From a virus, in the IMG/VR virus record IMGVR_UViG_3300009149_000022, positions 1 through 64,000 of that record: 64,000 nucleotides of DNA, one strand, 5' to 3'. The notes under the pieces are model-generated. The model saw nothing but the letters and a program-made list of their open reading frames with translations. It did not search any database and was not told the origin of the DNA. Shown in pieces: positions 41,576 through 50,962 of this stretch. The position numbers and the translations under genes are program-made. How positions within the stretch are numbered: the stretch's first letter is position 1; every line of letters starts with the position of its first letter.

Positions 41576-44002
41576 ATGGGGAAAAAGATTTTAATGTTTG
41601 CCACTATGACAGCATTGGCAGCACCACTTTTGGCTATTGGTTTGATTATAACAATTCCTTTATTATATATGTGGGTCAAATTTTTCAATTGGGTAGGTAA
41701 CACATCAAAAGAAATAAACAAAGGTGCTAAAATGTTATTGTATATGGCACTAGCAACTGGTATTGTAACACTAACTGTTATAATGTCAGCATACGCATTA
41801 GGTGATCCTGCAAAAACCTTTATGGCATTCTTATTAGTTGCTGGTTCAATGTTAATTTTATCTGGTGCATATTATCTAATGTCACTGGTTAGTAAACCAC
41901 TATCGACAGGTATAAAAACAATGCTATTCATGGCACTCACTACCGCAATCTTGGTTGCTATTATTATTGGTGCATCTTATTTGTTAGGTAGTCCGGGAAA
42001 AACTTTTGCGGCATTTTTATTAATGGCGGGTTCTTTGTTAGTTCTATCAGGTGCTTTTTTTATTATTGGAATGTTTAAGGGTAATGTGATTTCAGGTTCA
42101 ATTGCACTATTAATAGGTTCAGTAGCACTAATAGCTATTGGTTTTGCAATCAAAATTTTTATGGACATAAACCCCACTTGGGGAACACTGTTATTAGTAG
42201 ATGCTGCAATAATTGGTTTGGCAGTTGCTATGTCTTTTGCGGGTGGTAGTTTTGCATTAATATCATTAGGTGCTATTGGTATTATTATCTCTTCTGTTAG
42301 TGTTATGATATTGTCTAAGGCACTCGAAACGTGGATGGGCGCAAATGTGACTTGGGAAGGTATTGGTATGTTAGGAGCTGCTATAGTAGGTCTAGGTGTT
42401 GCTATGGCTGGTTGGGGATTGGGTGCAATACTTATTATCCCCGGTGCCGCTGCTATGGTTATAGCAGCCACTGGTATGTTCATTTTTACAAAAAGTTTAG
42501 TTAATTTTAAAGAGGCTAAGTGGAAAGATGGTGACACAGATACTATGTTATATTCAATGGATACTATTTTAAGAGGATTTGTTGATATATTTGATGATTT
42601 GAGTTATTCCGATATTGCAAAAGCTTTGGCTGGCACACTATTATTGGGTGAACTAGGAAATTCTATGTCTCAATTTGCACAAGGTGTTGCTGCTATGGCA
42701 AAACTACAAGCACCTGAATATGCAGTAAAAGATGGTAAGTTAGTCTTAGTGGGTACAAAAGCACTAGATCCAGATTTTGCACAAAAAGTAGGTCAAAATA
42801 TACAAGTAATATTAGATGCTGTCATAGATCCGTTGGCAAAACTGGGTGCCAATGAGGGATTCTTTTTTGCCGGCCCCGTTGGTAATGGTATTAAATTGTT
42901 AGGTAAGTTAGGGAACAGTTTATCTAATTTTGCTAGAGGTGTTGCGGCAATGGCAAAATTACAAGTACCTACATATAAAGTTAATGATAAAGGTGATCTG
43001 GTATTAGAAAGTGTTGAACCACTAAGTCCCGATTTCGCACAAAAAATGGGACAAAACATCAAAATGATGGTTGAACCACTAACTGGTTCCAATGGTATAT
43101 TAGCACAATTAGGAGCACAAGAAGGTGTTATTTTTAATGGTCCCATCGGAAATGGTATAAACCTACTCGCAAAATTAGGAAATAGTTTATCTGGTTTTGC
43201 GGAGGGTGTCCAAGCGTGGGCCAATCTAACTATTCCAATATATGGAACTAATGAAAAGGGTGAGGTTATAGTAAAAGAATTAAAACCCCTAGACAAAGAC
43301 TTTGCAACGAAAGTAGGTACAAACATAGATATGATTGTTGACGCTTTAATAAACCCAATTAAAAAACTTGGAAAACAAGATGGTGGGTGGTTGTTTAGTT
43401 CAGAATTTGAAGATGGTATTGCAATATTAGGTAGAATAGGAGAACCACTTAATAATTTGGCACAAGCTGCAAAAACACTAAGCGATATTAATATAAAACC
43501 ACTCCAATTACAAAAAACAGTTAGTGGTATTATAGGTTCTTTTGTGAGTGCATTATCTAAAGATGCACTAAAAGACCTTAATGAAAAACAAGGTAAAAAA
43601 GTTCTCGATGGTTTTAATTATTTTGCAAATGCTGTTGAAAAAATGAAAGGTGGTGAAACAGAAAAAGTAGGTGCAATGTTCGTTTCGATGAAAGATTCTA
43701 TAAATGACATGGATCTAAAGAAACTAAACAAATTAACAGCACTTGCACAAAATCTTAGCAACTTCGCAAAACATATGAAAGGTTCTTTTGGAGAACTAGA
43801 AGGTGTATTAGAAAGATTAGTAGATGTTGTTAAAGAAATGAACGGTATCCAAATATCGGCGGCAAATACAAACAAACCACAAACAAAAATGGGAGATGTT
43901 AAAGTTGACTTATTACCACTAATACAAGAACTAGATGAAATTAAATCAGTACTATTGTCTGGCATAGAAGTAGAAGTAAAAGAAAACACACTTTCAAGAT
44001 AA
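41576..44002 (+). CDS. Tape-measure-like large hydrophobic tail protein
   Basis: 808 aa from the first ATG, but the coding frame extends up to 41369 and, past a TAA, to 41195. The N-terminal ~320 residues contain about ten hydrophobic helices (MFATMTALAAPLLAIGLIITI, and similar), as in tape-measure proteins that form a pore in the host membrane. From L360 four copies of a ~87-residue module follow (starting at L360, L445, L534 and I621), with LGNSLSxFAxGV, then PxFxxKxGxNI and xGPxGNGI. The C-terminus is helical. Role: sets tail length and aids DNA entry; named by analogy, since T4 gp29 is not clearly similar. Confidence 0.65.
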   Translation: MGKKILMFATMTALAAPLLAIGLIITIPLLYMWVKFFNWVGNTSKEINKGAKMLLYMALATGIVTLTVIMSAYALGDPAKTFMAFLLVAGSMLILSGAYYLMSLVSKPLSTGIKTMLFMALTTAILVAIIIGASYLLGSPGKTFAAFLLMAGSLLVLSGAFFIIGMFKGNVISGSIALLIGSVALIAIGFAIKIFMDINPTWGTLLLVDAAIIGLAVAMSFAGGSFALISLGAIGIIISSVSVMILSKALETWMGANVTWEGIGMLGAAIVGLGVAMAGWGLGAILIIPGAAAMVIAATGMFIFTKSLVNFKEAKWKDGDTDTMLYSMDTILRGFVDIFDDLSYSDIAKALAGTLLLGELGNSMSQFAQGVAAMAKLQAPEYAVKDGKLVLVGTKALDPDFAQKVGQNIQVILDAVIDPLAKLGANEGFFFAGPVGNGIKLLGKLGNSLSNFARGVAAMAKLQVPTYKVNDKGDLVLESVEPLSPDFAQKMGQNIKMMVEPLTGSNGILAQLGAQEGVIFNGPIGNGINLLAKLGNSLSGFAEGVQAWANLTIPIYGTNEKGEVIVKELKPLDKDFATKVGTNIDMIVDALINPIKKLGKQDGGWLFSSEFEDGIAILGRIGEPLNNLAQAAKTLSDINIKPLQLQKTVSGIIGSFVSALSKDALKDLNEKQGKKVLDGFNYFANAVEKMKGGETEKVGAMFVSMKDSINDMDLKKLNKLTALAQNLSNFAKHMKGSFGELEGVLERLVDVVKEMNGIQISAANTNKPQTKMGDVKVDLLPLIQELDEIKSVLLSGIEVEVKENTLSR
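42653..43513 (+). repeat. Four diverged ~87-codon repeats in the tape-measure-like gene
   Basis: Modules start at 42653, 42908, 43175 and 43436 (spacing 85, 89 and 87 codons). Conserved cores are LGNSxSxFAxGVxA, then DFAxKxGxNI, and GPxGNGIxLL. The fourth copy is the most diverged. Confidence 0.8.
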
Positions 44003-44030
44003 TTTTAATGACAATAGTTCAATATAATTA

Positions 44031-44039
44031 GATTAAATA
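44031..44039 (+). promoter_or_regulatory. Late-promoter-like motif GATTAAATA
   Basis: 21 nt before the phoH ATG. Confidence 0.45.
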
Positions 44040-44060
44040 TACTAGAACAATTTAATCGTT

Positions 44061-44855
44061 ATGAAAACTAAAAATTTAAGTTCAACTGATATAGATGATT
44101 TATCAGAGTTCATGGAATCTAAACTAAAACCAAAATACATTATGGAAAAAGAAGGGAGTGTTAAACAATTTAAAACTGATATTTCAGTTTCAAAATTTAA
44201 ATGTAAAACTAAAAACCAATCAGAAATAGTAAAATCAATAACAGACAAAAACACAACAATAACAATAGTACATGGAAAACCCGGCACCGGTAAAACGTTT
44301 TCAGCAATACAAGGAGCACTAAAAGAATTTAAAACAGGTTCTTATAATAAACTATATCTATGTAAATCAGTAAAAACCATTGATAATAAATCAGAAGATA
44401 TTGGTTTTTTAAAAGGAACATTAGAAGAAAAAGTAGCACCGTTTTTGTTTTCGTTTGATTTTAATTTTAAACAAATAATATCACCCATTGTATATGATGC
44501 AGCAAGACAAAATGAAATAATAGAATTTCTACCACTTGCATATATAAGAGGAATTGGTTTGAATAATTGTGTTATCATACTAGACGAAGCTCAAAATATA
44601 AATAATGCAATATTAAGAACCGTGCTGTCTAGAATTGGTCAAAACTGTAAGCTAATTATACTAGGCGATACACAACAAAAAGATAGTTCTACTGGTCACT
44701 CATCCGGTCTAGATTTTTTAATCAAACATTTTCAAGATATAAAAGGATTTAGTGTTATTGAAATGACTAAAGAAGATCAAAGTAGAGCAGACATCATAAA
44801 TGAAATAGAAGATAGGTATGATGAACTAGAAAGTAAAGGTACTAAAGTAGCATAA
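44061..44855 (+). CDS. phoH: PhoH-like ATPase
   Basis: 264 aa. Walker A GKPGTGKTF (~75-83); Walker B CVIILDEAQNIN (~170), the PhoH signature; IRGIGLNNC before it, and the sensor region IILGDTQQKDSS (~202). PhoH-like P-loop proteins are common in T4-like phages; the family includes putative RNA helicase/nuclease-associated ATPases of uncertain role. It has its own late-type motif and is closed by a shared bidirectional terminator. Confidence 0.88.
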   Translation: MKTKNLSSTDIDDLSEFMESKLKPKYIMEKEGSVKQFKTDISVSKFKCKTKNQSEIVKSITDKNTTITIVHGKPGTGKTFSAIQGALKEFKTGSYNKLYLCKSVKTIDNKSEDIGFLKGTLEEKVAPFLFSFDFNFKQIISPIVYDAARQNEIIEFLPLAYIRGIGLNNCVIILDEAQNINNAILRTVLSRIGQNCKLIILGDTQQKDSSTGHSSGLDFLIKHFQDIKGFSVIEMTKEDQSRADIINEIEDRYDELESKGTKVA

Positions 44856-44860
44856 AGACA

Positions 44861-44892
44861 AAAAAAGGGAACTAATTTTAGTTCCCTTTTTT
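44861..44892. terminator. Bidirectional terminator between phoH and the minus-strand endonuclease
   Basis: Stem AGGGAACTAA / TTAGTTCCCT with A and T runs on both sides; overlaps the stop codon of the minus-strand gene. Confidence 0.9.
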
Positions 44893-46671
44893 GTTATTCA
44901 ACTCATATATTTCGTTACCACAATCATAGATGCGATAATACCCCCTACTGTGCATAATTTGAACTTCTGTCATTGTATTTGGAAATCCTTGTTCTACTAG
45001 TTTTTGTTTTCTGAATTTGAACCTATTGAATTTAGAATTTCGATATGCCCAATAGTAACCAACAACAGTTTCACCCACAAAATTAAATCCATTTTTTACA
45101 TAAACATTACCATTTGAAATATCCCCATTAGCATAGCTCATTAATTTTTCAAATTCATAGGTTTTTAAAAAATGTGATAATAATTTACTAAACCCACCCA
45201 TCACAACACAATTCAATTTACTACAAAATCTAAGTAATTCTATTTCATTTTTTTTGTTTCTACTTTTACCAAAAGTAACTAAAGTCACTAAACAATTATT
45301 GTGATATAACCCCAATCTAATAGATGAATTACAATATCCCTGAAGGTGATTTTCTATTAGAAAATCTTTACTTTCTTTGTGTGACACTATTCTTATTTCA
45401 CAACACCTTGCACCTATCTTTTTCTTAGTCACCCCTAATTTATTTGATATTAGACTTTTGACTATATCTTGACGTTCTCGCCAATCATCTTCCCATATAT
45501 TTATAAGCAATATGTTATTTTCTTTACAAAGTTTTTTCTTATCTTTATGGTATGTTTTCGATGGTTTATTGAATTCCCCATGCCAATATAGTCCATTAAA
45601 TTCTATACCAATTCGCAAATCTGGTAGATAAATATCTATAGTTTTTCTACTGTTTGGAATTGGTGTGTTTTCTAGAATATTTCCATCATATACTTTTTTT
45701 ACATATTCCGTTAACTCTTTTTCTAGATTCGAAACCCCCGATTTTTCAACAATTTCAAAATATTCAGAATTACAATTTGGACATATACAAACATCACTAT
45801 TAACTAAGTTGTTTGTTGTTGTCCTATACGATGACCAATCACCTAAACAATTTCCACAAGAAAAAGAAACCTTTTCGGACGAATATTTAGTAATTTTAAT
45901 CTTCCATTTGCATAGTTTTTCATTCCAGTTATCTAAAACTATTTTGCGTTTAATTTTTAAATAATTTTTTGGGTTTGGGTATACACTAGTACCATACTTT
46001 TCTGTATTTGTAGATATTCGTTTATTATTTATGTCTTTTTTTTCCTTTTGTGTTTTTTTAGACCACGATTTTTTTATTTTTTCTTTTATTTCTGGTAGTT
46101 GCGTTTTTGATTTTACTCCATACTTTTCTATGTTTGTTTGTGTGTTGCGCATACATACGTCTTTCCATTCTTTAGAGTTGTAGTATATCTTTTTCAATTG
46201 TCTTGCTTCAACAGTATTGGCGGGATTCTCAATCCCATATCTTTCTAATGAAGTATTTTTTCGTTTATCTGATATTTTCTTTAATTCTTCTTCTGATTTT
46301 GATCCCCAAGTGTTTTTAATTTTTTCAACATAGGATGTGTTCTTGTATCTGCTCTTATTATCACAAGATCGTGAACAAAAAGAGTTTACTTTAGAAATTG
46401 TTATTTTACCAGACTTTTTAATTTTATAAGATGCGCTTATTTTCTTCCCACATTCTAAACACTTTGGTTGTTCTAAAATGTCATGTTGCCAATAATAAAA
46501 AATAGTTTTAAAGTTTAGCTCACTTTCTCTTATATCTAATTCGTGTTTACTAGTCCAAATCCATTCTAAAAATGGTTCTAAAAACCCCTTTTTTTCAAAT
46601 GTCTTGTAATCCTTCTTGTTTAATGACGAATCTATTAGTTGGAATTTTTTCTTAAAATCTATATACTTCAT
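44878..46671 (-). CDS. Vsr-like (EDxHD-type) homing endonuclease with zinc fingers
   Basis: 597 aa. N-terminal CLECGKK with FCSRSCDN forms a zinc finger; several repeats of the form K/RYG-(I/V/T) (RYGIENPANT, KYGVKSKTQL, KYGTSVYPN) look like modular DNA-binding units; a second finger is CGNC with CPNC. The catalytic domain (~330-420) has LEKELTEYVKKVY, DIYLPDLRIGIEFNGLYWH and LINIWEDDW, the pattern of Vsr-related homing nucleases such as I-Bth0305I. A final ~150-residue domain (GYCNSSIRLGLYHNN) may be acetyltransferase-like or DNA binding. It lies between phoH and the tail tube gene, antisense to phoH. Confidence 0.75.
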   Translation of the reverse strand: MKYIDFKKKFQLIDSSLNKKDYKTFEKKGFLEPFLEWIWTSKHELDIRESELNFKTIFYYWQHDILEQPKCLECGKKISASYKIKKSGKITISKVNSFCSRSCDNKSRYKNTSYVEKIKNTWGSKSEEELKKISDKRKNTSLERYGIENPANTVEARQLKKIYYNSKEWKDVCMRNTQTNIEKYGVKSKTQLPEIKEKIKKSWSKKTQKEKKDINNKRISTNTEKYGTSVYPNPKNYLKIKRKIVLDNWNEKLCKWKIKITKYSSEKVSFSCGNCLGDWSSYRTTTNNLVNSDVCICPNCNSEYFEIVEKSGVSNLEKELTEYVKKVYDGNILENTPIPNSRKTIDIYLPDLRIGIEFNGLYWHGEFNKPSKTYHKDKKKLCKENNILLINIWEDDWRERQDIVKSLISNKLGVTKKKIGARCCEIRIVSHKESKDFLIENHLQGYCNSSIRLGLYHNNCLVTLVTFGKSRNKKNEIELLRFCSKLNCVVMGGFSKLLSHFLKTYEFEKLMSYANGDISNGNVYVKNGFNFVGETVVGYYWAYRNSKFNRFKFRKQKLVEQGFPNTMTEVQIMHSRGYYRIYDCGNEIYELNNKKGN

Positions 46672-46714
46672 GTGTATATTAAATAGAGTTTTTTGTTATA
46701 TTATTTATATAAAC

Positions 46715-46748
46715 AAAAAAAGAACAGTTGGTTTCAACTGTTCTTTTC
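46715..46748 (-). terminator. Terminator after the tail tube gene (minus strand)
   Basis: Inverted repeat AAGAACAGTTG / CAACTGTTCTT. Read on the minus strand it ends in a T run, 3' of the tail tube gene. Confidence 0.85.
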
Positions 46749-46770
46749 TATTCATTAAAAGTTATATCTA

Positions 46771-47325
46771 TTATACTTGTTGCTCAGTGAAATAATCTGA
46801 TCTAAACGTAACTTCCAATTCTAAAGGTTCGCCACTAGAATAATCTAATGCCAATTCAGGAATATCTCCATTTATGAAACAATCGTGAAACGTTCTTTGC
46901 CAGTGAATATCACCAACTCTATTAAACATAGTTACTATAATTTTTGCGTCTGAATAATCTTTTTTAAGTCCCATATCACCAGTTAGTGGATTATATCCTA
47001 TTCTCTTCCAATCTCTTAAAGTTTTGTATACATACATCTCATTATCATCATTTAGATTAAGAGAAAAATTAATCGCTAAATCAACAACAGTATTAGTAGG
47101 AGTTGTACTAAGGTATGATCTTTTAGCTGTTTTGAATTCTTGTTCAACAGCTTCTTGACCAAGTTCAGTGGTTAAACCACCTATTGTTCTAACATGTTCT
47201 AATAGTAACTCACCACCACCAACACCAGGTGGTGGTAATATCGTCACCTCGAACAAATTTCCCGCGACAAATTCCCATTTGTTAACGGATGCCTTTGAAT
47301 TTTTGTAGTGTGGTAAACTGGCCAT
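46771..47325 (-). CDS. 19: Tail tube protein gp19
   Basis: 184 aa (T4 gp19 is 163). N-terminus KWEFVAGNLFEVTILPP; the long central loop TPTNTVVDLAINFSLN; LRDWKRIGYNPLTGDMGLKKDY (~123), where the W-x-R-x-x-Y-(N/D)-P-x-T-G motif is diagnostic for T4-like tube proteins; C-terminal LDYSSGEPLELEVTFRSDYF. Forms the hexameric inner tube. Downstream of the sheath gene on the same strand, as in T4 (18 then 19). Confidence 0.92.
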   Translation of the reverse strand: MASLPHYKNSKASVNKWEFVAGNLFEVTILPPPGVGGGELLLEHVRTIGGLTTELGQEAVEQEFKTAKRSYLSTTPTNTVVDLAINFSLNLNDDNEMYVYKTLRDWKRIGYNPLTGDMGLKKDYSDAKIIVTMFNRVGDIHWQRTFHDCFINGDIPELALDYSSGEPLELEVTFRSDYFTEQQV

Positions 47326-47364
47326 AGTATTTTATATTATTTTTATATTGTTTATTTCTTATCT

Positions 47365-47373
47365 TATTTAATC
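47365..47373 (-). promoter_or_regulatory. Late-promoter-like motif GATTAAATA (minus strand)
   Basis: Read on the minus strand, 39 nt before the tail tube ATG. A second GATTAAATA on the same strand lies at 47393-47401. Confidence 0.5.
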
Positions 47374-47404
47374 AATCAAGATTTCCTTTCTTTATTTAAT
47401 CAAT

Positions 47405-47434
47405 AAAAAAGGCAACCATTAGTGGTTGCCTTTT
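47405..47434 (-). terminator. Terminator after the tail sheath gene (minus strand)
   Basis: Inverted repeat AAGGCAACCA / TGGTTGCCTT; the minus-strand transcript ends in a T run. Separates sheath and tube transcripts. Confidence 0.88.
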
Positions 47435-47457
47435 AAAATTTATATTATAGGTTTTAA

Positions 47458-50400
47458 TTATGCTACTGTAAATTCACCAGCTGCGATTGCACCTGTTCTA
47501 AGAATAGTAACTCTTTGAACGAGTTTCCCAAGTCCTCTCACAGGCTCGACTGCTATATCAATGATACCAAAGTCATTATCAATAACTTCTGGAGTGTTAT
47601 TGACAGTATTCATGACCGTAGTGAAATCTACTAATCCCCCGTCATTCAAGATTTGCGATAAGAAACCATCAACCAATGTTTTAATTTCTAATCTTGTTTG
47701 TACGGTATTAAATTCCCACCTGTAGTTTTTCAATATTTGCTCAACAGTTTCTTGAATATATATCAACAATTCCCTAACATGAATACTAGATAGTGCTGAT
47801 TTTATATTTTGTTGTGCAGTTTGATTAGCATTGATTACGTTTCCGAATCCTCTACTTGGAACAGTCACATTCAATCCAAATGGTTCAACAGCATCTAAAC
47901 TGTTTCTATCATATATGTATTCAACACCCACTATGTTGTTTCCAGATAGAACACCCCGTCTAGGTCCTGCAATTATAGAATATGGTTGATCTGATCTATA
48001 CTTAGCCATAAAGTTATTTGAAACATATGCAGCCGGTGGTACTAGTTTAGTACTTGGACCTTCTCTCAATACTAAGTAAGGGTGATAAAATCCACAATAG
48101 TTAGAACCTTGGTTTAGTGAGGGTAATGAAAACGTATTACTAGGGTTGAAATCTTGATTTCCTCCCGTTGCAACATACCTTGGGTCATAATCACTTCTAC
48201 TATTAAATTTAAATAGTGGATTTGTGGAATCGTCTAGTTGTTTAACCGAAGGTGCGTTCAATATCGCAAATGCAAACTTTCTATCTTTACATAGTGAAGA
48301 CAATACATTTTTACTACTAGGTTCTATTAACCCATCAAACGTATCTACTATATATCTAAAGATAATAGCTTCTTTATCTGCTAATGTGCTATATAAACCA
48401 GTGTTTGTTAACACATTCATTATTTCGTTTTGTCTCAACGCTGTTCCATTAGGTATTTGCGCCTCTCGCATTGTGAATCCATCAAGACCTTGAACATTAT
48501 AATTAGTAACAAAGTTTTGAACTGATTTGTATCTTTCCACTTCATCATTAGACGTGCCAAAAAATACCGGATCAATTGTTTTAACGGTCACAACTTGTGT
48601 ATCTGTATTTTCTTTAACAGATTCTACTCTTGTGAATCGAGATTCCCCTGTTCTAGGATCAAATTTAGTTTTAGTTGCACCATCATCAAAACTTCTAACT
48701 AAGAAATCTGTTGGTTTGATGTCACCTAGACTATAAATACTAGTTGCACCTACACTATAACTGAATTCGTAATCATTAATCTTGTTTACAGTAAATGTTT
48801 GATTGATTGCACCAGCTAGTGATTTGATATTCATAACAATACTATTTGCCGCTGTATCTACGGGTGTTAGTGTGTAATATGTTATTTGATGTGACAGTTT
48901 ATCTGTACTCAATAGTCCATCTAATCCATCCCCAGTAGAACCATCTGCAACTTTAGAAATGATACTAAATTCTTCATAAGAACCACCGGTTACTTGTACA
49001 GTATCCCCACTAGACAACACACCACTCAAATAATCTTCACCAGATTCAGATGTTTGTGTAAATACATACGATCCAGAATCTAATGTTTGAATGGCAATTT
49101 CGTTATATTCATTTACTGTTTTATCAGTACTAGTACTAATACTAGAACCATCAATAAACAATGTTTCTGTTCCCGCATCATTAGTTGGGTATATTTGAAT
49201 ACTAATTTTATCAGTTCCCAAGGACACATCTTTAACTAGAGCCAAAGTTGTGGTTCCCGCAGTTGAACCCGTTGCACCTACAATAGATGAACAAGCAACA
49301 AAACTAGTATTTTCGATAACATTTATCGCCCACACACTCCATGCTGTATTATCAGCAAATAAACTAGTACCGCCAGGGGCATTTGTATCGGTCGATGTTG
49401 GACTATAAACTGTTATAGTATCATATTTTCCAGTACCACCGTATGCGTTTGTGTCTGTTATTGACAGTTGTGCATTTGCAGCACCACTATAAGATGTTGC
49501 ACCATAATTATCAATTGTGTTTGCTGTGAATGATAATTCTTGTGAATCATAATCTTCTGCTGTATATGATAAGTTTTCTTTAATAGTTCCTAAGTAAGAT
49601 AAATAATCAATTTTACTTAACGTAGGCGAACCTTCAATTGTTCCACCTAATAGATCAATTGTAGAACCACTTAAAAATGTATTACCATCAAATAAGTCTT
49701 CGTCTATTGCGCAATATAAACCAGTAAATGCGGTTTCTAAATTAACTAAGTCTTGAATGAATAAATCATTACCATCCGCGTCTTGGAAATTCGGTATTAA
49801 AACACCCGTATATTCTCCTAGTGAGACAACATTGGGGTTTTCTAATAAGGCAACTAACCCATCCCTTGAATTACCATTAGAATCTGTAAAAGTTTTCTTG
49901 ATACCGTTTGTATCAAAGTAATCTCCTAATAGTGGATCTACCGATAGTTTTTCAAAATCAGTATAATCACCTTTAATGATATTAACCCTCACACAATAAT
50001 CATTGATGTAATCTGATCCATCCATAAACTCGGGAACGTCAGCCTCACCATACCAATCATCTGCTGTGATGTTTAATCCCTGTATTCTATCATGTGTTAC
50101 AATAACAGATAGGGTTGTTCTACCAACATTTACAAAATTTAACAAAGATTTTGTAAACCCTTCTTGGTTGTTTATGTTTCTTAGTGTTTTTTCAGTATCT
50201 AAACGCCAAAACTTACTAGTGTTGAAGTTTCCAGAAATTGGTGCGAAACCAGTTCTTTGATTTTTTTCTTTTGCCGATGTTGAAAAACTAATAAATTCAG
50301 TTTTGTCTAAATCATTGTCTAAATTTAACAAATTTAAAGCTATAATTGGAGAGTCTAACAACATTTCTTGCGCACTTAGGTGAAAATAAGAACCTTTCTT

Positions 50401-50607
50401 TTCTAATTGCTTGTCTCTTTTACCATATACGTTTTCAAAAAACGCATAATCTTGACAAAAGACGGGTGTGTTAAATGGTCCAACTTTACTGAAACCTATA
50501 ATCATTCTTATAGTTGCAGTAGAAGTAGTCACAATTTGTGACCTGTCAAATTCGAAGGTATAAATACCACTCGAACGTATATTGGATAAATAAACTGGTA
50601 GTGCCAT
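47458..50607 (-). CDS. 18: Tail sheath protein gp18, very large
   Basis: 1049 aa against 659 in T4. The N-terminus (SSGIYTFEFDRSQI, then TATIRMIIGFSKVGPFNTPVF) and the C-terminal sheath core (VNAPSVKQL-like, YVSNNFMAKYRSDQP, PSRGFGNVINANQTAQ, VRELLIYIQETVEQILKNYRWEFN) match contractile-sheath domains. The additional ~350 residues lie mostly in the middle (~320-620), are Thr/Ser/Gly-rich and beta-type, and probably form surface domains on the sheath exterior. It is the only gene between two late-type motifs on the minus strand. Confidence 0.92.
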   Translation of the reverse strand: MALPVYLSNIRSSGIYTFEFDRSQIVTTSTATIRMIIGFSKVGPFNTPVFCQDYAFFENVYGKRDKQLEKKGSYFHLSAQEMLLDSPIIALNLLNLDNDLDKTEFISFSTSAKEKNQRTGFAPISGNFNTSKFWRLDTEKTLRNINNQEGFTKSLLNFVNVGRTTLSVIVTHDRIQGLNITADDWYGEADVPEFMDGSDYINDYCVRVNIIKGDYTDFEKLSVDPLLGDYFDTNGIKKTFTDSNGNSRDGLVALLENPNVVSLGEYTGVLIPNFQDADGNDLFIQDLVNLETAFTGLYCAIDEDLFDGNTFLSGSTIDLLGGTIEGSPTLSKIDYLSYLGTIKENLSYTAEDYDSQELSFTANTIDNYGATSYSGAANAQLSITDTNAYGGTGKYDTITVYSPTSTDTNAPGGTSLFADNTAWSVWAINVIENTSFVACSSIVGATGSTAGTTTLALVKDVSLGTDKISIQIYPTNDAGTETLFIDGSSISTSTDKTVNEYNEIAIQTLDSGSYVFTQTSESGEDYLSGVLSSGDTVQVTGGSYEEFSIISKVADGSTGDGLDGLLSTDKLSHQITYYTLTPVDTAANSIVMNIKSLAGAINQTFTVNKINDYEFSYSVGATSIYSLGDIKPTDFLVRSFDDGATKTKFDPRTGESRFTRVESVKENTDTQVVTVKTIDPVFFGTSNDEVERYKSVQNFVTNYNVQGLDGFTMREAQIPNGTALRQNEIMNVLTNTGLYSTLADKEAIIFRYIVDTFDGLIEPSSKNVLSSLCKDRKFAFAILNAPSVKQLDDSTNPLFKFNSRSDYDPRYVATGGNQDFNPSNTFSLPSLNQGSNYCGFYHPYLVLREGPSTKLVPPAAYVSNNFMAKYRSDQPYSIIAGPRRGVLSGNNIVGVEYIYDRNSLDAVEPFGLNVTVPSRGFGNVINANQTAQQNIKSALSSIHVRELLIYIQETVEQILKNYRWEFNTVQTRLEIKTLVDGFLSQILNDGGLVDFTTVMNTVNNTPEVIDNDFGIIDIAVEPVRGLGKLVQRVTILRTGAIAAGEFTVA

Positions 50608-50628
50608 ATTTTTTATATTATTTTACCT

Positions 50629-50637
50629 TATTTAATC
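50629..50637 (-). promoter_or_regulatory. Late-promoter-like motif GATTAAATA (minus strand)
   Basis: 21 nt before the sheath ATG on the minus strand, the same spacing as before the capsid gene on the + strand. Confidence 0.6.
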
Positions 50638-50962
50638 AATCAAACCTAAACTAATTTAGATATTTTTTTAATTAGTATTACTTCTATTGTATAGAGACTT
50701 ACAATCGGTGAGTGTTTTTCTTTTTTTATCACATCCATTACTAAAAAAATAATAAAAGATTTGTTTAATTGATTTTCTTTTTGTATATTAGTATGAGTAT
50801 TATCATAACTTTTAAACACTATAAATATGTAGAAAATATATAAACAAAATAAAATATATTCACGTAAAAATGCATTTAATAAATAACGAAAAACTTGAAA
50901 ATAAATACATTTATAAGGTTGAATATAACAGGGTATTAATCTAATCAAATTAAACACTAAAT
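50638..50962. other. Noncoding divergent region, about 325 bp
   Basis: The longest gene-free stretch of the window, between the sheath gene (minus) and the ECF-like sigma gene (plus). Very AT-rich with several short inverted repeats and no convincing ORF. No AATAAGTATAA or GATTAAATA motif is seen on the + strand here, so the sigma gene may use a different, perhaps host-type early promoter. The long leader could also hold an RNA element; nothing more specific is visible. Confidence 0.5.

Noticed and set aside
50646-50957. 103-codon minus-strand frame in the noncoding divergent region
   Set aside because: Ile/Phe/Tyr-rich translation typical of AT-rich noncoding DNA, no start context, and it would fill the upstream region of two divergent genes.
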